A stretch of DNA of 64,000 nucleotides from Paracoccaceae bacterium (GCA_014762635.1 JABURR010000046.1:1-64000); one strand, 5' to 3'. Shown: positions 7,869 to 17,703, counted from the first letter of the stretch. Made by a program: numbers and translations. The notes: generated by a model from the sequence alone, not told the origin.

Positions 7869-9005
7869 ATGAAGTTCAAGTTTCTCATGGGGGCGGTCTG
7901 TGCCGCCGCTCTGGCCACGGGTGCCGCGGCCGAAGGCGTCAAGGTCGGCATGATCACCACGCTTTCGGGCGGCGGCGCGGGCCTTGGCATCGATGTGCGC
8001 GACGGGTTCATGCTGGCGGTCAAGCAGTCGGGCCGCGATGATATCGAGGTCGTGATCGAGGATGACCAGCGCAAGCCCGAAGTGGCGGTGCAACTGGCGG
8101 ACAAGATGATCCAGTCCGAGAAGGTCGACGTGATGACCGGCATCATCTGGTCGAACCTGGCGATGGCCGTCGTTCCGGCCGCCGTCGCCCAGGGCAAGTT
8201 CTACCTCTCGCCCAATGCGGGCCCCTCGGCGCTGGCGGGCAAGGGCTGCAACCCGAACTACTTCAACGTGGCCTGGCAGAACGATAACCTGCACGAGGCT
8301 GCTGGCGCCTATGCCAATGACGCAGGGTTCAAGAATTCCTTCATCCTCGCGCCGAACTATCCGGCGGGCCAGGACGCGCTGACCGGCTACAAGCGGCTCT
8401 ACGGCGGTGATCTGGCGGGTGAGATCTATACCCAGCTTGGCCAGACCGACTACGCCGCCGAGATCGCGCAAATCCGCGCTTCGGGCGCTGACAGCGTGTT
8501 CTTCTTCCTGCCCGGCGGCATGGGGATCTCGTTCCTCAAGCAATATGCCGACAGTGGTGTCGATCTTCCGGTCGTGGGCCCGGCCTTCAGCTTCGACCAG
8601 GGTATCCTTCAGGCCGTGGGCGCGGCGGCGCTTGGGGTTAAGAATACCTCGCAATGGTCCAAAGACCTCGACAACGCGGCCAACGTGGCTTTCGTGGAAA
8701 GCTTCCAGGCCGAGTATGGTCGCCTGCCGTCGCTTTACGCCAGCCAGGGGTTCGACACCGCGCTTCTGCTGATCTCGGCCATGGAGAAGGCGGACGTGTC
8801 GGATGCGGACGCGTTCCGCGCGGCGCTGAAGGCGGCGGATTTTGCCTCGACCCGTGGCGACTTCGCCTTCGCGTCGAACCATCATCCGATCCAGAACATC
8901 TATGTGCGTGAGGTGATCCAGGAAGGTGATGTGTTCACCAACAAGGTTGTCGCCACGGGCCTCGAGAACCACTCCAACGCCTATGTGGATGAGTGCGGCA
9001 TGTAA
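7869..9005 (+). CDS. ABC transporter substrate-binding protein, branched-chain/aromatic type
   Basis: Periplasmic type I binding protein of 378 residues. An N-terminal signal peptide is visible (basic start, hydrophobic stretch, cleavage after ATGAAA near residue 21), followed by KVGMITTLSGGGAGLGID, the usual first strand of the LivJ/HAAT family. AAGGGAG precedes the ATG. It heads a five-gene transporter (binding protein, two permeases, two ATPases). The dioxygenase upstream suggests an aromatic acid ligand, as in several LivK-like proteins that bind hydroxybenzoates, but amino acids remain possible. Confidence 0.9.
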   Translation: MKFKFLMGAVCAAALATGAAAEGVKVGMITTLSGGGAGLGIDVRDGFMLAVKQSGRDDIEVVIEDDQRKPEVAVQLADKMIQSEKVDVMTGIIWSNLAMAVVPAAVAQGKFYLSPNAGPSALAGKGCNPNYFNVAWQNDNLHEAAGAYANDAGFKNSFILAPNYPAGQDALTGYKRLYGGDLAGEIYTQLGQTDYAAEIAQIRASGADSVFFFLPGGMGISFLKQYADSGVDLPVVGPAFSFDQGILQAVGAAALGVKNTSQWSKDLDNAANVAFVESFQAEYGRLPSLYASQGFDTALLLISAMEKADVSDADAFRAALKAADFASTRGDFAFASNHHPIQNIYVREVIQEGDVFTNKVVATGLENHSNAYVDECGM

Positions 9006-9013
9006 GACCGCCT

Positions 9014-9040
9014 TGCCGGACCCTGTCGCAGGGTCCGGCA
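9014..9040 (+). terminator. strong intercistronic stem-loop after the binding-protein gene
   Basis: TGCCGGACCCTG (9014-9025) pairs with CAGGGTCCGGCA (9029-9040), a perfect 12-bp stem with loop TCG, 8 bp after the stop. There is no T tract. It probably protects the upstream mRNA or partly attenuates the permease genes. Confidence 0.7.
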
Positions 9041-9054
9041 CCTGATTTCCTCCC

Positions 9055-9972
9055 ATGAGCGCAGTCCTTTTCATCGAACAGGTCCTGAACGGCCTGCAAC
9101 TCGGCGTGATGCTGTTCCTGATGGCAGCAGGTCTCACGCTGATCTTTGGCGTCATGGGGCTGATCAACCTGGCGCATGGGTCACTTTACATGGTGGGTGC
9201 CTTCGCGGCGGCCGCCGTGGCGGGGGCGACGGGGTCATTCCTGCTGGCGCTGATGGCGAGTCTTGCGGCGGCGGCGGCGGCGGGCGCGGTCGTCGAGGTG
9301 CTGGTGATCCGCAGGCTCTATGCGCGGGATCACCTGGACCAGGTGCTTGCCACCTTCGCGCTGATCCTGATCTTCTCGGAAGGGACGCGGTGGATTTTCG
9401 GGTCGTTCCCGCTGTTCCTCGATATTCCGGCGGTGCTGTCCGGGCCAGTGACCCTGCCGGGGGGCATTGCCTATCCGAAATACCGGCTGGCGATCATCCT
9501 TGCAGGGCTGGCCGTGGCGGGGGGGCTCTACCTGCTCATCACCCGAACCCGGATCGGCATCCAGATCCGCGCGGGTGAGGCAGATCGCGAGATGATCGCG
9601 GCGCTCGGCGTCGATATCTCGAAGCTTTACACGCTGGTTTTTGCCCTCGGCGCGGCGCTGGCGGGGTTCGCGGGCGCATTGGTGGGGGCGATCCAGTCGG
9701 TGCAGGTGGGCATGGGGGAACCCGTGCTGATCCTGGCCTTCGTGGTGATCGTGATCGGGGGCATCGGCTCGATCAAGGGCGCCTTCGTGGGCGCGCTGCT
9801 GGTCGGCATGACCGATACGCTGGGCCGGTTCCTGCTGCCGGGGCTCTTTGGGCTCATGATGGACCCGTCGGCGGCCACGACGGTAGGTTCCGCGCTGGCC
9901 TCGATGCTGATTTACGTGCTGATGGCGCTGGTCCTTCTGGTCCGGCCCACCGGCCTTTACGGGACGGCTTGA
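9055..9972 (+). CDS. livH: branched-chain-type ABC transporter permease LivH
   Basis: Inner-membrane permease of 305 residues, almost entirely hydrophobic with about eight membrane segments. The stretch LTLIFGVMGLINLAHGSLYMVGAF (abbreviated here as GVMGLINLAHG) is the LivH hallmark, and the late cytoplasmic loop with AALGVDISKLYTLVF contacts the ATPases. It is followed by livM with one base between the stop and the ATG. No clear ribosome site precedes its start, so translation may be less efficient than that of the binding protein. Confidence 0.92.
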   Translation: MSAVLFIEQVLNGLQLGVMLFLMAAGLTLIFGVMGLINLAHGSLYMVGAFAAAAVAGATGSFLLALMASLAAAAAAGAVVEVLVIRRLYARDHLDQVLATFALILIFSEGTRWIFGSFPLFLDIPAVLSGPVTLPGGIAYPKYRLAIILAGLAVAGGLYLLITRTRIGIQIRAGEADREMIAALGVDISKLYTLVFALGAALAGFAGALVGAIQSVQVGMGEPVLILAFVVIVIGGIGSIKGAFVGALLVGMTDTLGRFLLPGLFGLMMDPSAATTVGSALASMLIYVLMALVLLVRPTGLYGTA

Positions 9973-9973
9973 G

Positions 9974-10957
9974 ATGACGCGCGAGAGACTGGTAAACGCT
10001 GTCATCCTGCTGGGCCTGCTGGGCACCGCGCTTGGCGCCTGGGCGATGGATGCGCCTTACACGATCACGCTGGCCACGAAGGTTGCGATCCTGGCGCTGG
10101 CGGGCGTTGGGCTCAACATCGCGCTGGGGCTGGGCGGCCTGGTGAGCCTTGGCCATGCGGTCTTTTTCGGGATCGGCGGCTATGCCATGGGGATCCTCGC
10201 CAGCCATGCCCAAAGCTACAGCCCGATCCTGACTACGCCCTTCGTGATCGAGGGCACCAAGTCCATGCCGGTGATCTGGCTGGTGGCGATCCTTGCCAGC
10301 GCCTTGGCCGGGCTGGTCATCGGGGCGTTGTCGCTGCGCACGTCCGGCGTCTATTTCATCATGATCACGCTCGCCTTCGGGCAGATGTTCTTCTACTTCG
10401 CGATCTCCTGGCCCGCCTATGGGGGCGAGGACGGGCTGTCGATTTATGTCCGCAACGGGTTTCCGGGGCTGAATACGCTGGATCCGATCCAGTTCTTCCT
10501 GATCTGCTTCGTGCTGCTGGCGCTGGGATTGGGTCTGACAGCAAGGCTCGCGCGGTCGGCCTTCGGCCTCGCGCTGACCTCGGCCCGGCAGAACGCGGCG
10601 CGGGTCCAGGCCGTGGGGATCAGTCCCTACCGGCTGCGGCTGGTGGCCTTCATGCTGTCGGGCATGGTGACGGGTCTGGCGGGCGCGCTTTATGCGGACC
10701 TGAACCGCTTTGTCAGCCCGACGATGTTCAGCTGGCAGACCTCGGGCGAGATCATGGTCTTTATCATCCTTGGCGGGGTGGGGCGGCTGTTCGGCCCGGT
10801 CGTGGGCGCGGCGGTCTTCATCGTGCTGGAGCATGTGCTGGGCGGGCTCAGCGAATACTGGCACATCTACCTTGGCGCGCTTTTGCTACTTGTGGTGCTG
10901 TTTGCCCGGGGCGGGATCATCGGCCTTGTGGCGGGACGCGAGGTGGCTCATGACTGA
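9974..10957 (+). CDS. livM: branched-chain-type ABC transporter permease LivM
   Basis: Inner-membrane partner of LivH, 327 residues with about nine to ten hydrophobic segments. LNIALGLGGLVSLGHAVFFG, the LivM signature, lies near residues 45-65, and GEIMVFIILGGVGRLFGP is near the end. The last codons overlap the start of the LivG ATPase gene by 8 bp, indicating translational coupling. Confidence 0.92.
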   Translation: MTRERLVNAVILLGLLGTALGAWAMDAPYTITLATKVAILALAGVGLNIALGLGGLVSLGHAVFFGIGGYAMGILASHAQSYSPILTTPFVIEGTKSMPVIWLVAILASALAGLVIGALSLRTSGVYFIMITLAFGQMFFYFAISWPAYGGEDGLSIYVRNGFPGLNTLDPIQFFLICFVLLALGLGLTARLARSAFGLALTSARQNAARVQAVGISPYRLRLVAFMLSGMVTGLAGALYADLNRFVSPTMFSWQTSGEIMVFIILGGVGRLFGPVVGAAVFIVLEHVLGGLSEYWHIYLGALLLLVVLFARGGIIGLVAGREVAHD

Positions 10958-11698
10958 GCCGGTTCTCGACATTCATGGGATCAGCAAATCCTTCGGCGCC
11001 ATCGAGGCGAGCCGCAATGTCTCGCTTGACCTGCGGCCGGGCGAGATCCACGCGCTGATCGGGCCGAACGGGGCGGGCAAGTCGACCCTGATCGCCCAGA
11101 TCGCCGGGGCGCTGGCGCCGGATGCGGGGCAGGTGATGCTGAATGGCGCGGATGTGACCGCGCTTGGCACCGTGGAGCGGGCGCGGCTGGGGCTGGGGCG
11201 GACCTTCCAGATATCGTCGCTGGCGATGGAGCATACGGTGCTTCAAAACGCCGTGCTTGGCGCATTGGGCGAACGGGGTGGGGTGTTCCGCTTCTTCCGC
11301 CCGATCATGTCCGATCCCGACCTGTTGCGCACGGCGCGGGCGGCGTTGGAGCGGGTCGGACTGCAGGATCACGAGCGGCAGCGGACGGCGGACCTGTCGC
11401 ACGGGCAACGGCGGCAACTCGAGGTCGCGGTGGCGCTGACGCTTTCGCCGAAGGTCTTCCTGATGGACGAGCCGATGGCGGGGCTGGGGGCCGAGGGCTC
11501 GCAGGCGCTGACCGGGTTGCTGGACGGGTTGCGCACGGAGGCACCGATCCTGCTGGTGGAACATGACATGGACGCGGTCTTTGCCTTGGCCGACCGGATC
11601 AGCGTGCTGGTCTATGGCGAGATCATCGCCACCGGGACCCCGGACGAGATCCGTGCGGACGCCCGTGTGCGCGAGGCCTACCTGGGCGAGGAGGTGGC

Positions 11699-11702
<4 letters not shown>
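10950..11702 (+). CDS. livG: branched-chain-type ABC transporter ATP-binding protein LivG
   Basis: Cytoplasmic ATPase of 250 residues. Walker A is GPNGAGKST, the signature is LSHGQRRQLE (S-H-G variant of LSGGQ, common in LivG-like proteins), and Walker B is VFLMDEP with the switch histidine in VEHDMD. The ATG at 10950 lies inside the end of livM; longer in-frame extensions upstream would lie within livM and are not credible. It overlaps the next gene as ATGA. Confidence 0.93.
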
Positions 11703-12388
<686 letters not shown>

Positions 12389-12534
12389 CGGAGATAAATC
12401 CTGTAATCGCGGTGGCTTGCGGGTCAAATAGAGGTATTGGCCTCCGATTTGAGTGGGTAAAAAATATCACAAAACGAACATTGTCGGCCGAGCGGGGCGG
12501 CAAAAATTTCATATAACCAACAAAATACGGAATA

Positions 12535-12554
12535 CGCCCGCCAAATGGCGGGCG
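12535..12554 (-). terminator. hairpin downstream of the quinone oxidoreductase gene
   Basis: CGCCCGCC and GGCGGGCG form a perfect 8-bp stem around AAAT, 11 bp beyond the minus-strand stop. The sequence leaving it on the minus strand (ATTCCGTATTTTG) is T-rich but has no long T run. It could also stop transcripts coming from livF. Confidence 0.55.
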
Positions 12555-12564
12555 CTCCGTGAAA

Positions 12565-13545
12565 TCAAAGGGTAATCACCGTAGAACCGGTGGTCTTGCG
12601 GCCCTCCAGCGCGCGATGCGCGTCGGCGACCTGCTCAAGCGGGAAGGTCTGCTCGATATGCATCTTCACTTTGCCCGAGGTCACCATCTCGAACAGTTCC
12701 TTGGCCATCTGCTGGCAACGCTCGTGATTGCCGATGTGGGTGTAGAGGGTCGGGCGCGTAATCTTGAGCGATCCCTTGGGGCCAAGCAGGCCAATGTTGA
12801 AGGGCGGAACAGCGCCCGAGGCATTGCCGAAGCTGATCATCATGCCGAACTCTTCGAGGCTGTCGAGCGAGCCTTCGAAAGTGTCCTTGCCGACGCCGTC
12901 CATCACGACCTTCACGCCGCGCCCGCCGGTGATCTCGCGCACGCGCTTGGCGAAATCTTCGGTGCGATAGTTGATGGTTTCGACCGCGCCGTTCTCACGC
13001 GCCAGCGCGCATTTTTCGTCCGACCCGGCGGTGCCGATCAGGTTGATCCCCTCGGCCCGCGCCCATTGGCAGGCGATGAGGCCGACGCCACCCGCGGCGG
13101 CGTGAAACAGCACCCAGTCGCCCTTTTCGATGGGGGTGGTGCGGCGGAAAAGGTAATGCGTGGTCAGGCCCTTCAGCATCATCGCCGCGCCTTCCTCGAA
13201 CGAAATCGCTTCCGGCAGCGGGCAGACCTGGGCTGCGGGCATCACGCGCGCCTCGCAATAGGCGCCCGGCGGCATTGAGGTATAGGCGGCGCGGTCGCCG
13301 ACCTTGAGATGCGTCACACCTTCGCCCACGGCCTCGACAATACCCGAGGCTTCCATACCCATCGAGGCGGGCAGGTCCAGCGGATAAAGCCCGGTGCGCT
13401 GGTAGACCTCGATGAAGTTCAGGCCGATTGCCTTGTGCCGGATGCGGATCTGGCCGGGACCGGGTTCGCCAACCTCGCGATCGACGATCTTCAGCTTCTC
13501 TGGACCACCGAATTCCTCGATGATGACTGTCTTGGCGGTTGTCAT
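12565..13545 (-). CDS. qor: NADPH:quinone oxidoreductase (zeta-crystallin-like)
   Basis: Zinc-less medium-chain reductase of 326 residues that reduces quinones or other electrophilic carbonyls with NADPH. GLNFIEVYQRTGLYP is characteristic of the Qor subgroup, and the cofactor loop is AAAGGVG near residue 150. The structural-zinc cysteine lobe of alcohol dehydrogenases is absent. The ATG has AGGGAG upstream. It is transcribed away from the methyltransferase-like gene at 13696, sharing a 150-bp control region. Confidence 0.9.
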   Translation of the reverse strand: MTTAKTVIIEEFGGPEKLKIVDREVGEPGPGQIRIRHKAIGLNFIEVYQRTGLYPLDLPASMGMEASGIVEAVGEGVTHLKVGDRAAYTSMPPGAYCEARVMPAAQVCPLPEAISFEEGAAMMLKGLTTHYLFRRTTPIEKGDWVLFHAAAGGVGLIACQWARAEGINLIGTAGSDEKCALARENGAVETINYRTEDFAKRVREITGGRGVKVVMDGVGKDTFEGSLDSLEEFGMMISFGNASGAVPPFNIGLLGPKGSLKITRPTLYTHIGNHERCQQMAKELFEMVTSGKVKMHIEQTFPLEQVADAHRALEGRKTTGSTVITL

Positions 13546-13660
13546 GACGCGCTCCCTTGTCTGAAAACTCCCGGGGGATAAGTGACACGTTGCCGCTTGT
13601 CGTCAAGTAGCCTTGTCACCGTTCTCGCATCCTGAGAATAAGGAGCCATCAAATTCCCGG

Positions 13661-13672
13661 CCTGTATACAGG
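13661..13672. promoter_or_regulatory. 12-bp palindrome CCTGTATACAGG
   Basis: A perfect palindrome 23 bp before the start of the MetE-like gene. The core TGTATACA recurs at 27877-27884 in the dctP leader. This core resembles operators of GntR/FCD-type regulators, but no such regulator gene is in the window. Confidence 0.4.
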
Positions 13673-13695
13673 GTCCCAGAACAGAAGGACATGCC

Positions 13696-14820
13696 ATGTC
13701 AGACCTCACCCCTCCGTTCCGCGCCGATCACGTCGGCAGCCTGCTCCGCCCGGCGTCGATCGTCGAAGCGCGGAAGAAGCATTTCCAGGACAAGTCGATC
13801 AGCGCGGAAGAGCTGAAGGCTGTCGAGGACCAGGCGATCCCGGACCTGATCAAGATGCAGGAAGAGGTTGGCCTGAAGGCCGTGACCGACGGTGAGGCGC
13901 GTCGGTTCTTCTGGCATTACGACTTCATGGGCATGCTGGACGGTCTGGATATCATCAAGCGTGACGAGGGCGGCTCGTTCAAGGGCTTCCAGGGCGTCGC
14001 GCTGCCGCCGGTCTTCCCGGTGATCAACAGCAAGCTGGATTTCCCTGCCGATCACCCGATGCTGGAGCATTTCAAGTTCGTCAAAGAGCACACCAACGTG
14101 GTGCCGAAGATCTCGATCCCCGGCCCGTCGTGCTGCCACTTCCGCGTGGCGCCCGAGGACATCACCGTCAAGGAATACCAGGAAGACGTGGAAGAACTGT
14201 TCGCGGACCTCGCCGCGACCTACAAGAAGGCGGTTCAGGCGTTCTACGACGTGGGCTGCCGCTATCTGCAGATGGATGACATCTTCTTCGCCTATCTCTG
14301 CGACCCCAAGCACCGGGCAGCCAAGGCCGAAGCGGGCCAAGACCCGGACTGGCTGATTGACCGCTATTCCTGGATGATGCGCGAGGCGATCAAGGACCGT
14401 CCGGCGGATATGCACATCGGTATGCACATGTGCCGGGGGAACTTCCGCTCGACCCACGCGGCCGAAGGTGCCTACGACCAGGCCGCCGAGGCGATCTTTG
14501 CCACCGGCGTCGATATCTTCTTCATGGAGTACGACACCGACCGCGCCGGCGGGCTGGAGCCGCTGAAACTGCTGCCCAAGGGCAAGCAGCGCGTGCTGCC
14601 GGGCTTCATCACCACCAAGACGCCCGAGCTCGAGGATATCGACTGGCTCAAGAGCAAGTTCGACGAGGCCTCGAAATATTGCGACATCGACCAGCTTGGC
14701 ATCGCGCCGCAGTGTGGCTTCGCCTCGACCGAGGAAGGCAACGCGGTCACCTATGACGACCAGCGCCGCAAGCTGGAACTGGTGGTCAAGACCGCCGAGA
14801 CGATCTGGGGCGAGGTCTGA
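13696..14820 (+). CDS. cobalamin-independent methionine synthase II family protein (MetE C-terminal-like)
   Basis: 374 residues corresponding to the catalytic C-terminal barrel of MetE without its N-terminal domain. The opening FRADHVGSLLRP is the family signature. Candidate zinc ligands are the cysteines in HMHMCRGN and APQCGF, with Asp and Glu residues in YLQMDD and FMEYD. True MetE is about 750 residues, so this is one of the short methyltransferase-like proteins of uncertain methyl donor and acceptor. AGAAGGA lies upstream of the ATG. A bidirectional terminator follows. Confidence 0.85.
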   Translation: MSDLTPPFRADHVGSLLRPASIVEARKKHFQDKSISAEELKAVEDQAIPDLIKMQEEVGLKAVTDGEARRFFWHYDFMGMLDGLDIIKRDEGGSFKGFQGVALPPVFPVINSKLDFPADHPMLEHFKFVKEHTNVVPKISIPGPSCCHFRVAPEDITVKEYQEDVEELFADLAATYKKAVQAFYDVGCRYLQMDDIFFAYLCDPKHRAAKAEAGQDPDWLIDRYSWMMREAIKDRPADMHIGMHMCRGNFRSTHAAEGAYDQAAEAIFATGVDIFFMEYDTDRAGGLEPLKLLPKGKQRVLPGFITTKTPELEDIDWLKSKFDEASKYCDIDQLGIAPQCGFASTEEGNAVTYDDQRRKLELVVKTAETIWGEV

Positions 14821-14853
14821 GGCCTGAGGCCTGACGGCGTCCAAAGAAAAGAG

Positions 14854-14881
14854 GGCCCGCGCCGAAAGGTGCGGGCCTTTT
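14854..14881. terminator. bidirectional rho-independent terminator
   Basis: GGCCCGCGCC (14854-14863) pairs with GGTGCGGGCC (14868-14877), with one G-T pair, around a GAAA loop. T4 follows on the plus strand and a TCTTTTCTTT tract on the minus strand. It serves both the MetE-like gene and the converging DUF2848 gene. Confidence 0.85.
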
Positions 14882-14885
14882 CCGT

Positions 14886-15545
14886 TCAGGAGATGACCGG
14901 CAGAACCTTCGAGCGGTATTCGAGGCTCATTTCACGCCCGGTGACGGGATCGGTCATGGTGGCGCGGAAGCCCTCCGAGGGGCGGACGCCGCCAATGGCC
15001 GAGAAGGTCCCGCAAAGCATGGCGGAGCCGTCTGAAAGGCTCGCCCCTTGCATCAACTCGTCCAGGCGCCGGATCTGGCCAAGGGTACCTTCCTGGTAAA
15101 GCTTCCAGTCGCCGCCTTCGAAGATCCAGGATCGGATCCGCAGCTCGTCCACGTGATCCGATACGCTCTCCCAGGGCCAAAGCTCTTTGCCGCAGGGTTT
15201 GGCGCAGACCTGCTTGGAGGCTGCGACCGAGACCGTTTCCAATTCCCGGTCCGTGTGGTCCGAGGCGAGGCCCAGCCAGATCCGGCCATCCTGCCGGATC
15301 AGCATCGGTTCCGCTTCGCCCGAGGAGGTCGCGCCGAGAAACTCGACCTCGGTCTCCGTCGTCAGCAGGGCGCTGGAGAGCCGGTAGAAGAGGGGGATCG
15401 TGGAGGGCGGCGCCACCCCAATCGCGGCAAGCTCGTCGATATGGTGCTGGACGGCGGCGGTATCGCGGCCTGTCCAGCCCGCTACTGTGAGGGTTTCGAT
15501 CGTACAATCGGCCGGCCCGTTGCCGGTTTCGAACTGGATTTTCAT
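14886..15545 (-). CDS. DUF2848 family protein
   Basis: 219 residues, soluble, with no signal peptide. The sequence has the DUF2848 features PPSTIPLFYRLS, LASDHTDRE and the CAKPCGKELWPW segment, and near its end SAMLCGTFSAIGG. The family is related to fumarylacetoacetate-hydrolase-like proteins but has no established reaction. The gene starts 5 bp after the glucokinase stop and is probably cotranscribed with it, which hints at, but does not prove, a role in sugar metabolism. Confidence 0.75.
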   Translation of the reverse strand: MKIQFETGNGPADCTIETLTVAGWTGRDTAAVQHHIDELAAIGVAPPSTIPLFYRLSSALLTTETEVEFLGATSSGEAEPMLIRQDGRIWLGLASDHTDRELETVSVAASKQVCAKPCGKELWPWESVSDHVDELRIRSWIFEGGDWKLYQEGTLGQIRRLDELMQGASLSDGSAMLCGTFSAIGGVRPSEGFRATMTDPVTGREMSLEYRSKVLPVIS

Positions 15546-15550
15546 TTGGA

Positions 15551-16519
15551 TCAGAGTGCCTTCAGGTGACTGGCGCAGCCGGTTAGGGCAGCATAATCGT
15601 CCTCGATCACGCTAACACCGAAATTCTGCATGAACCCGGCGAAACGCCCCTTGTCGCGGAAAGCATCGTCAAACCCGAAATCCTTGAGGTAAGGCGCCAT
15701 GGCGCGGGCGACCCCGCCAGCAAGGAAAATGCCGCCGAAAGGAAGCTGGATCAGCGCGAGGTTCCCCGTAACGGTTCCCAGGATTCGGATGAAGGTCTTG
15801 ACCGCCTCGGTCGCGCGGGGGTCGGAGCTATCCTTGACCGCAGACATGATCTCGGCGGCGGAACGTTCCTTCCGGTCACCAGCCTCGGCCCCGAGCCATG
15901 AATAGACCCGCTCCAGCCCGCGGCCCGACAGCACGTCTTCCACCGCCGGGAAGCCGTGCGCGGTTTCCACGAACTTGCACAGCCGCAGCTCGGCCTCGGT
16001 CCGGATCGGCAGGTTCGCATGGCCGGATTCCGAGGGCGTGACCAGCCGACCCGCCGCCGTCTCGTAGACCGGAGCGGCGTTGAACCCGGTGCCGACCCCG
16101 ATCACCAGGCGCGCGGCATGGGCTCCAGCCTCGGGCCCCGCGATCACCTCGCGCAGATTCTCCGTAGGGATATTTCCGAGCGCATGGCCCTGCGCCTGCA
16201 GGTCGTTCAGGATCGCCACCTTCTCGGCGCCCGTTGCCCGCGCCAGGGTTTCCTTGTCCATGGTCCAGTCGAGATTTGTCATGGTCGCCACGCCATCGCG
16301 GACCGGCCCCGCCACGGCGACGCAGGCCCCGGCGCAATCGACGCCACCTTCCTCGGCGATATAGGCCTTCAGAACGGTCTCGAGCCCCGGATAGTCGGCG
16401 TTGCGGTACCTTCGTACGCTCTCGGGCAGCAGGGTCATTCCGTCGGCCAATGCGACCCGGGTATTGGTGCCCCCGATATCGGCGACGAGAGAAAGGCTGT
16501 TCTTCTGATGGGCGGTCAT
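15551..16519 (-). CDS. glk: glucokinase
   Basis: ATP-dependent glucose kinase of 322 residues, the usual size for the bacterial Glk family. The phosphate loop is VADIGGTNTRVAL at the N-terminus; LNDLQAQGHALGN and the central GVGTGFNAAPV are family features, and FLAGGVA lies near the end. It lies next to aglR and has a TTAGCGCTAA palindrome 36 bp upstream of its ATG. It should phosphorylate glucose released from alpha-glucosides by AglA. Confidence 0.92.
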   Translation of the reverse strand: MTAHQKNSLSLVADIGGTNTRVALADGMTLLPESVRRYRNADYPGLETVLKAYIAEEGGVDCAGACVAVAGPVRDGVATMTNLDWTMDKETLARATGAEKVAILNDLQAQGHALGNIPTENLREVIAGPEAGAHAARLVIGVGTGFNAAPVYETAAGRLVTPSESGHANLPIRTEAELRLCKFVETAHGFPAVEDVLSGRGLERVYSWLGAEAGDRKERSAAEIMSAVKDSSDPRATEAVKTFIRILGTVTGNLALIQLPFGGIFLAGGVARAMAPYLKDFGFDDAFRDKGRFAGFMQNFGVSVIEDDYAALTGCASHLKAL

Positions 16520-16554
16520 CGAGCCCTCGATCTGTTCCGCGGCAATGCCAATGT

Positions 16555-16564
16555 TAGCGCTAAA
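16555..16564. promoter_or_regulatory. palindromic operator TTAGCGCTAA upstream of glk
   Basis: Perfect 10-bp palindrome with a CG centre, the form bound by LacI-family repressors, between aglR and glk. A one-mismatch copy, TTAGCGTTAA, is at 17694-17703 and a half copy GCGCTAAC at 17801-17808 in the aglR-aglE region. AglR is the natural candidate regulator. Confidence 0.6.
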
Positions 16565-16620
16565 TACGCCAGTTTTAGGATTCGGTGCAAGCTTTCCAGC
16601 GCGTCACGGCCCAACGCTCG

Positions 16621-17655
16621 TCACGTCTCCTGACCACGCAGCGGGCCGGTGGAGTCCCCCAAGAGAAGTTCAGCTTCCAGCAACCGGTGCTGAGGTGGAA
16701 GAGACGGGTCGGCGATGTGGCTGGTGAGGATCTCTGCGGCCTGCCGACCAGCGGTCCTTACTGAAGAGCGGATCGCGGTGAAGATCGGGGCGGTCGTCCC
16801 GTTTCGAAGATAGGCAAGGTCGTCATCATAGGTGATGACCGAGACGTCTCGCCCCATCTCAAGCCCCTTGTCGTGGATTGCGCGGCGTACACCGATGGCC
16901 ATGATCATGGATGAGCAGATGAAGGCGGTTGCGGGGGAGGGCAGATTCAGCATGGCGCAGGCCGCCTCGTGGCCATGGGTTTCGGTCATTTCGGAAGAGG
17001 TCATGAGGTCACCATCGCGCGCCACCCCGGCCTCCTCAAGCGCGCTCAGATACCCGTCACGCCGCCGGATCGCGAAATCTCCGGTCTCGAGACCGTTGAC
17101 GAGCCCGATGCGCCGATGACCGAGGTCAAGAAGAAGCCGGGTCGCCTGGTGGAAAGCGCGGCGGCTGTTCACGTCGACCCAGCTATAGTCGGTATCGGCC
17201 TCGGTTGAGCGTCCGTGCACCACGAAGGGGATGCCGATATCCTTCAGCAAGGGAATCCGCTCGTCGTTTTCTTTCGGGCTGTGGACGATGATCCCGTCGA
17301 CCGTGCCCTTGGCGACAAGCTCCCGATAGGCGTTCGCTTCATCCTCATCCCGGACGACGGAGAGCATCAACTCATATCCGGCGCGGGAGTATTCCTCGCT
17401 GGCCCCGGCGATGAAGTCCCCGAAGATCGGGTTCAGGATCTCGTGCTTGGTAGAGCCGGGCAGAACATGTCCGATCGCGTGAGTGCGCCCAGTGGCCAGG
17501 CTGCGTGCGCGGGCGTTGGGGAAATAGTTGTGACGGCGCGCGGCGGCTTCGACGCGTTCACGGGTCGCTTCGCTGACCTCGGGATAGCCGTTGAGCGCAC
17601 GGCTCACGGTGGTCTGGCTCAGGCCAAGTTCGGCTGCGAGCTCTTTGAGGTTCAT
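16621..17655 (-). CDS. aglR: LacI family transcriptional regulator of the alpha-glucoside locus
   Basis: 344 residues with an N-terminal helix-turn-helix (LKELAAELGLSQTTVSRALNGYPEV, cited here as TTVSRALNGYPEVS) and a hinge typical of LacI proteins, followed by a periplasmic-binding-protein-like sensor domain (residues ~60-344). It is divergent from aglE and flanked by palindromic operators, one of which ends 13 bp before its own ATG, implying autoregulation. The inducer is likely an alpha-glucoside such as sucrose, trehalose or maltose; the sequence does not tell which. Confidence 0.9.
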   Translation of the reverse strand: MNLKELAAELGLSQTTVSRALNGYPEVSEATRERVEAAARRHNYFPNARARSLATGRTHAIGHVLPGSTKHEILNPIFGDFIAGASEEYSRAGYELMLSVVRDEDEANAYRELVAKGTVDGIIVHSPKENDERIPLLKDIGIPFVVHGRSTEADTDYSWVDVNSRRAFHQATRLLLDLGHRRIGLVNGLETGDFAIRRRDGYLSALEEAGVARDGDLMTSSEMTETHGHEAACAMLNLPSPATAFICSSMIMAIGVRRAIHDKGLEMGRDVSVITYDDDLAYLRNGTTAPIFTAIRSSVRTAGRQAAEILTSHIADPSLPPQHRLLEAELLLGDSTGPLRGQET

Positions 17656-17667
17656 TTTTTCACATCT

Positions 17668-17681
17668 CCAAAGCGCTTTGG
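17668..17681. promoter_or_regulatory. LacI-type operator CCAAAGCGCTTTGG in the aglR leader
   Basis: Perfect 14-bp palindrome, 13 bp upstream of the aglR ATG. An almost identical copy (CCAAAGCGCTTTGA) lies in the aglE leader at 17830-17843. The pair flanks the divergent promoters, as expected for repression of both sides by AglR. Confidence 0.75.
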
Positions 17682-17693
17682 CTATCGATGACG

Positions 17694-17703
17694 TTAGCGT
17701 TAA
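17694..17703. promoter_or_regulatory. TTAGCGTTAA, near-palindrome related to the glk operator
   Basis: Differs by one base from the perfect TTAGCGCTAA at 16555-16564. It lies 13 bp from the CCAAAGCGCTTTGG operator, in the aglR-aglE intergenic region. Confidence 0.45.

Noticed and set aside
6456-9167. A 903-residue open frame on the minus strand
   Set aside because: It lies opposite the dioxygenase, RAM-domain and binding-protein genes, whose motifs and ribosome sites are convincing. The frame is open because of the high GC content and its translation resembles no protein.
13546-13695. A possible SAM or SAM/SAH riboswitch upstream of the MetE-like gene
   Set aside because: I looked for the conserved pseudoknot segments of alphaproteobacterial SAM-II and SAM/SAH elements and did not see them; the only notable structure is the CCTGTATACAGG palindrome.
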